Source of the DNA: Isoetes taiwanensis
Lineage: Eukaryota; Streptophyta; Lycopodiopsida; Isoetales; Isoetaceae
Direction: 5' to 3'
Assembly (NCBI GenBank): GCA_021234155.1
Contig: JAJEKV010000085.1
Location: 1,498,896 to 1,562,895 of the forward strand
Length of the DNA: 64,000 bases
Numbering within the stretch: position 1 is the stretch's first letter; each line of letters starts with the position of its first letter. Below are positions 58,216-64,000 of the stretch, piece after piece. The translations under genes and the position numbers were made by a program. The notes beneath the pieces were generated by a model that had not been told where the DNA came from, searched no databases, and saw only the letters and a list, made by a program, of their open reading frames with translations.

Positions 58216-58436
58216 AAAGAGGGCTTTTATTGTGAGCCATTGGTTGTTGACCATTATGCACCACACGCACAAAAAAAAGGGCTTTTGTTAGGCTAAAATC
58301 AATGGCTCAGAAATGGTGCACTCTAGATGTACGCATTAGTACATCCATTTGAATACATCACGAAATCATAGAAAAACCTTAGTGAAAAGCGTACAAAAAC
58401 ACAAAGAAAACCCCCTGTTATTATGCTACATATTGA
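58216..58436 (+). repeat. Short interspersed element, copy 3
   Basis: Contains GGGCTTTTATTGTGAGCCAT, GAAATGGTGCACTCTAGATG and the terminal CCCCCTGTTATTATGCTACA TATT. It is the best-preserved copy in the window. Confidence 0.65.
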
Positions 58437-58625
58437 AGTTGTATCTAATGATAACCAAATTCATAGTTCCTACGGAAATGTTTTTATACGCTCTAATCCT
58501 CACTTGAAGGCCGAGCCTTGGACGCCTACCTACCTTGACAGCCTCCTTTCCTTTCGAAAAGATTTGTGATCTTGTGCGATTGTAAAGAGCATGGGCATGC
58601 TTTATAAGAGTGGAGGAGGTAATGC
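58432..58625 (+). repeat. Interspersed repeat R, copy 2, right part
   Basis: Resumes at TTGAAGTTGTATCTAATGAT and ends GTGGAGGAGGTAATGCTTTA, completing the copy interrupted at 56755. Confidence 0.8.
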
Positions 58626-58639
58626 TTTATCTACTTACT

Positions 58640-59560
58640 TAAAAAGTTTTTGCCCTTTCTCTTTCTTCCAGTGTGCCCTTTTCAGGATGTGACTTTTGGA
58701 AGGAAAAAGGCATTCTGATGATGTTTTAGTTTTCTGGCCAGACTTCACCCTCCCTCCAACATTTTACTATTCCTAACGCTTTTTTCTTTCATAGGCGGCT
58801 ATCATGGCGGGAGAAAGCCGAAGCAAATGAAATCAGGCCCCTTGATTAGTCCGTCATGCGTATTTTCCTTCCTCGGTTTATTGAGTGATGGCGAAGTCGG
58901 ACACAAAAGCTTCAATCGGGAGCTCCATATCTCCATTTTTTTAAAGCTTTTGTAGCCAGACCTTTGATTCTGGAGACCTCCTGGCAAGCTTATTGCATGC
59001 AGCAACTGGGTTTTCCAGATTTTTGGCTATGGCGGCAAATGCTTTGCCTCTATTCCGGTATAATGCATATAACTTTCATGTTTGGTCCCTGTTTTTCGTT
59101 TCCCCCCCTAAAATCTGCCCTTTTTGATCCATTCCTTGACTGCAGTTATCTCCCAGGGCTGAATTTACTGTAATGTATTGAAAGGCTCTATTGTGACTGC
59201 ATACAGATGACATGATGGCATGTGGGGCTTTTGTCATGTTTTTGTGAAATAGGTAGATTGGTGCCACTTTTCTATTATGCATTATAGGTGTTTAACATTC
59301 AACCATCAGCAATAGGTCTGATATTTACTTCCTATGTTGCACAGCTTCTAGAACTAGATTCTTGGGGCTTTGCTGCATGTACCATTATTTAAGTAATACA
59401 AGCAAGCCATAAGTATTAAAAATCGTTTGAGGTGTGCGAAATCACAATGAATGCATGAGCCACAGTCTTTTGTGCAGCTTTCTTGCAAGGTAAGTTTTCT
59501 GGGCAAACCTATCCTTTGTATGTGTTTATTTGCTTTGAATCCCATAAGAAATATGAAGGA
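58640..59560. other. Anonymous DNA
   Basis: An acceptor-like TTTCTTTCATAG near 58793 precedes a short open stretch (about 58800-58920), but I recognise no family. Nothing else is supported. Confidence 0.3.
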
Positions 59561-59567
59561 GATAGCC

Positions 59568-60100
59568 AAATGTTATGGAAGGTATGATTTCTGTTTATGC
59601 ATACGAAATTATCCAATATTGGAAAACCTCATGAAATGGATTTTTTTCAATAAAGATACATGGAGCATCCTGAACTACAATTTGGCCTGCACTATACCCT
59701 ATTAAGATTGTACTGCAATTCGGGTTTCTAATATCAACTCGAAATTCTGAATTCTAGTGAATAGAATTTGAAATGAAGAAAAACTAGCAACAATTGCTGG
59801 TATTGCTAAGCAAAAAACTTGCATGTACGTATTTGGTGTCATCCTTGAGCTTTAGGATGTGGAATGAAGGTGTGTCATCGTTGAGTTTTAGTAGTAGCGT
59901 CTTATTTTGAAGTTGTATCCAATGATAGCCAAATTCATAGTTCCTAGGAAAATGTTTTTATACGCTCTAATCCTCACTTGAAGGCCGAGCCTTGGACGCC
60001 TACCTTGACAACCTCTTTTCCTTTTGAAAAGATTTGTGTCTTGTGCTATTGTAAAGAGCATGGGCATTCTTTATAAGAGTGGAGGAGGTAATGCTTTATC
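59568..60100 (+). repeat. Interspersed repeat R, copy 3 (full length)
   Basis: Runs from AAATGTTATGGAAGGTATGA to GTGGAGGAGGTAATGCTTTA without the insertion seen in copy 2 and without the 126-bp duplication. Confidence 0.85.
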
Positions 60101-60135
60101 TAAACATGTATAATTATTATACAACTAGAAAAAGT

Positions 60136-60152
60136 GCCCAGCGTTGCTGGGC
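60136..60152. repeat. GC hairpin, GCCCAGCGTTGCTGGGC
   Basis: A 7-bp stem with a 3-base loop directly after CTAGAAAAAGT, similar to the site at 28716-28732. It may mark the end of a mobile element that abuts repeat R copy 3. Confidence 0.5.
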
Positions 60153-60159
60153 TTTTATT

Positions 60160-61740
60160 GGAAATATGCCATTATACGTTGATCACATTGACAAAGAAAG
60201 TCAGGCTAAGGGGTTTTTTGTGTTCGTGCAACATTTGACTTCAATTTTTCATCTTAATAGGGTTTATAAGACACATTTTGTGGTTTTATCACGATGGCTA
60301 AGACAGATACCATAGGATACCATGAAGCCAAGTTAATGGACAAAAGTTGGAGTTAGTATTTATTTTAGACTTCGGTCCTTATCGGAAGTATTAGAACATG
60401 ATGCCAATTTGGGTTGTTAGTAGAAACAAGAATTATTTTTTCTACGTTGTTAGAGTCACAAAAGAAAAGAATAGAATAGAGGACAAAGCTTTCATGTTTT
60501 ATTTAAGCTATAAAGGGAAAGGAATCTCACAACTTTTAGAAGCAAGAAATTGGGCAATGTCTAAAAGCTAATAGGGTCTACATGTCATCAATTTGAAATT
60601 ACCTTATATTTCTAGATTAACACATCTTTGGCCACAATTTTAGCATCTATGCAAACATCAATTTGAATTGTTGTAGCAATTATTTTCTATTCTTGATGGC
60701 CTTTTATAGTGGATTTTGCAATTTGTAAGGTCCACATGTAGGTGCATTTCCATGCACTTCCAAAGCATTTAAGAGCCAATTTGAAATATTCGACCTACAA
60801 AATATTGCCTCAAGGTTCATTAATCCCATTGTTACAGAGAAGTATTTTTTGGATACAGGAAGCACAATAAAACTGATGTTTGGAGCCATTGTATTGGGCA
60901 TGGATAGTGCTGACTTTGCATTTTATTATAATAGCTCTAGGATTGATTTGTATTGGATATGTTGGAGATTTTGTGACGAAATACGAGTTGCAATAAATCT
61001 GGCTACAATGAAATGCTTTGAGTGGATGCTCCAGGAAACATGCCTTTGTCATCGAGCTCTAATTTATTTGATGGACTGAAGGTAAGATCTTATTTGTATA
61101 GTTTTCCATTTAAAGGATCAAAGGTGGGATCTCACAGCGTTCCAAAACGTTTGTTGGAGTATATTACACTACTGTGAATAATATGCTCGAACAAAAAGAG
61201 AGGAATATTCTCTTCCATCATGTAGGCATCTCACATGTATCTTTGCAGGCCTAACAAAAGGTTTTCAAAATTTTGTTGGAAGAGAGGTTAATTCATTACA
61301 AAATGGCAGTGTCCAAAATTTAATTTGTACACATGAGAACCAAGGCATAGAATTCAAAATACATAAAGAAACACACCCTGCAGAAAACAGAAAACCATGA
61401 AAGAAAAGCATTTCAATAACATGCATAATTGGATCTAAGTTGGGAGACTTTTAGGCATCCAGAACCTTTGTTAGGAATTCCTTTCCAGTAAACTATACAT
61501 CAAAAAGAAACATCAGCCTCTTGATGGCATAATAAATGTGTGTGAATTCTATAGCACATCCAAATGGAAGTTCTACTTTAGGATTGTGCAAGGGAAGATT
61601 GCAGAGACGCAAGGTTTGAAGTTGAAAGCTATTTAGTTTAGCTACCTTATTGGTTTCCTCATGAATGATTATATCTCTTTATAAAAGTGGAGATACAGTT
61701 TAGAAGTCGAGATACGTTTGATTTTTGCCTAAGACATGGC
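60160..61740. other. Anonymous DNA
   Basis: Several open stretches (60079-60315, 60849-61079) but no recognisable motif or splice chain. Confidence 0.35.
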
Positions 61741-61748
61741 AAAAGATA

Positions 61749-63800
<2,052 letters not shown>

Positions 63801-64000
63801 CAGGTGCTTGCCTTAATTAGAAAATATCAAGCCTCAAGGGTAGGAAGGTCACGCAATAATGGAAATGTCCCATACACATCCTTGCCATCATTCAAAATAG
63901 CTTCATGATGCAGTCAACTCTCATGTGTTTCCTCTATGCATATACCACCTTATGTTCAGTTAAATAGAAACATGATGTTTATTGCAGCCAATGTTTATGA

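Larger units (their letters stand above)
56756..58431. mobile_element. 1.7-kb composite insertion splitting repeat R
   Basis: This block separates the two halves of repeat R copy 2, which are contiguous in copies 1 and 3 (50689-50712 and 59895-59905). It contains a truncated, core-reversed foldback element (56824-57062), a C-run (about 57170-57180), a 373-bp tandem duplication (57471-58213) and a short interspersed element ending in GCTACATATT at the right junction. No transposase frame is present. Confidence 0.65.

Overview
The window looks like nuclear DNA of a land plant. Exon-intron structure, a plant pectin glycosyltransferase, plant-type pentatricopeptide (PPR) repeats and an RCI2/PMP3 proteolipid gene all point that way. 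Low gene density, heavily decayed transposons, and gene families I associate with non-seed plants (a SWIM-finger transposase-like family, a ParB-fold-like protein, an i-type-lysozyme-like protein) make a fern or fern ally the most likely source. That is inference; no species is claimed.

Layout. 1-4.3 kb: mostly anonymous, with a GC-rich patch carrying possible minus-strand exons (2.8-3.8 kb). 4.3-18 kb: old repeats: a Ty3/Gypsy remnant, a foldback element, a PPR pseudogene and short interspersed elements. 18.2-18.6 kb: a compact, intact two-exon PMP3/RCI2 gene (minus). 20.3-24.2 kb: a protein-kinase fragment and a decayed SWIM-finger transposase-like gene (minus). 25.7-27.6 kb: a three-exon ParB-fold-like gene (plus) with three frame breaks. 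28-31 kb: a second foldback copy and a PPR pseudogene. 32.5-34.3 kb: spliced exons of one or two unrecognised genes (minus). 35-42.8 kb: LINE pieces, a GATA microsatellite, and an SDE2-like pseudogene interrupted by a 382-bp Mutator-type MITE with a 9-bp target duplication. 43-44.4 kb: a 1.45-kb polypurine tract.

46.5-50 kb is the clearest genic part: an i-type-lysozyme-like gene (minus) next to a complete three-exon GAUT galacturonosyltransferase (plus), divergently arranged. 51-52.2 kb: a LINE relic. 52.7-55.8 kb: a DUF3504/Crypton-like tyrosine recombinase gene (minus) bounded by inverted copies of a ~35-41-bp repeat; its 5' side ends in a perfect 41-bp inverted repeat with a 25-bp loop. 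56-60 kb: a nested repeat landscape in which one interspersed repeat is split by a 1.7-kb insertion. 61.7-63.8 kb: a PPR pseudogene interrupted by a GATA microsatellite.

Only the GAUT gene and the PMP3 gene read as clean, complete genes. The recombinase unit is the strongest candidate for an unusual system: a mobile tyrosine-recombinase gene of a type best known from fungi, oomycetes and animals, with possible recombination-site-like termini. All gene calls come from reading translations and splice signals by eye; no database search was run.
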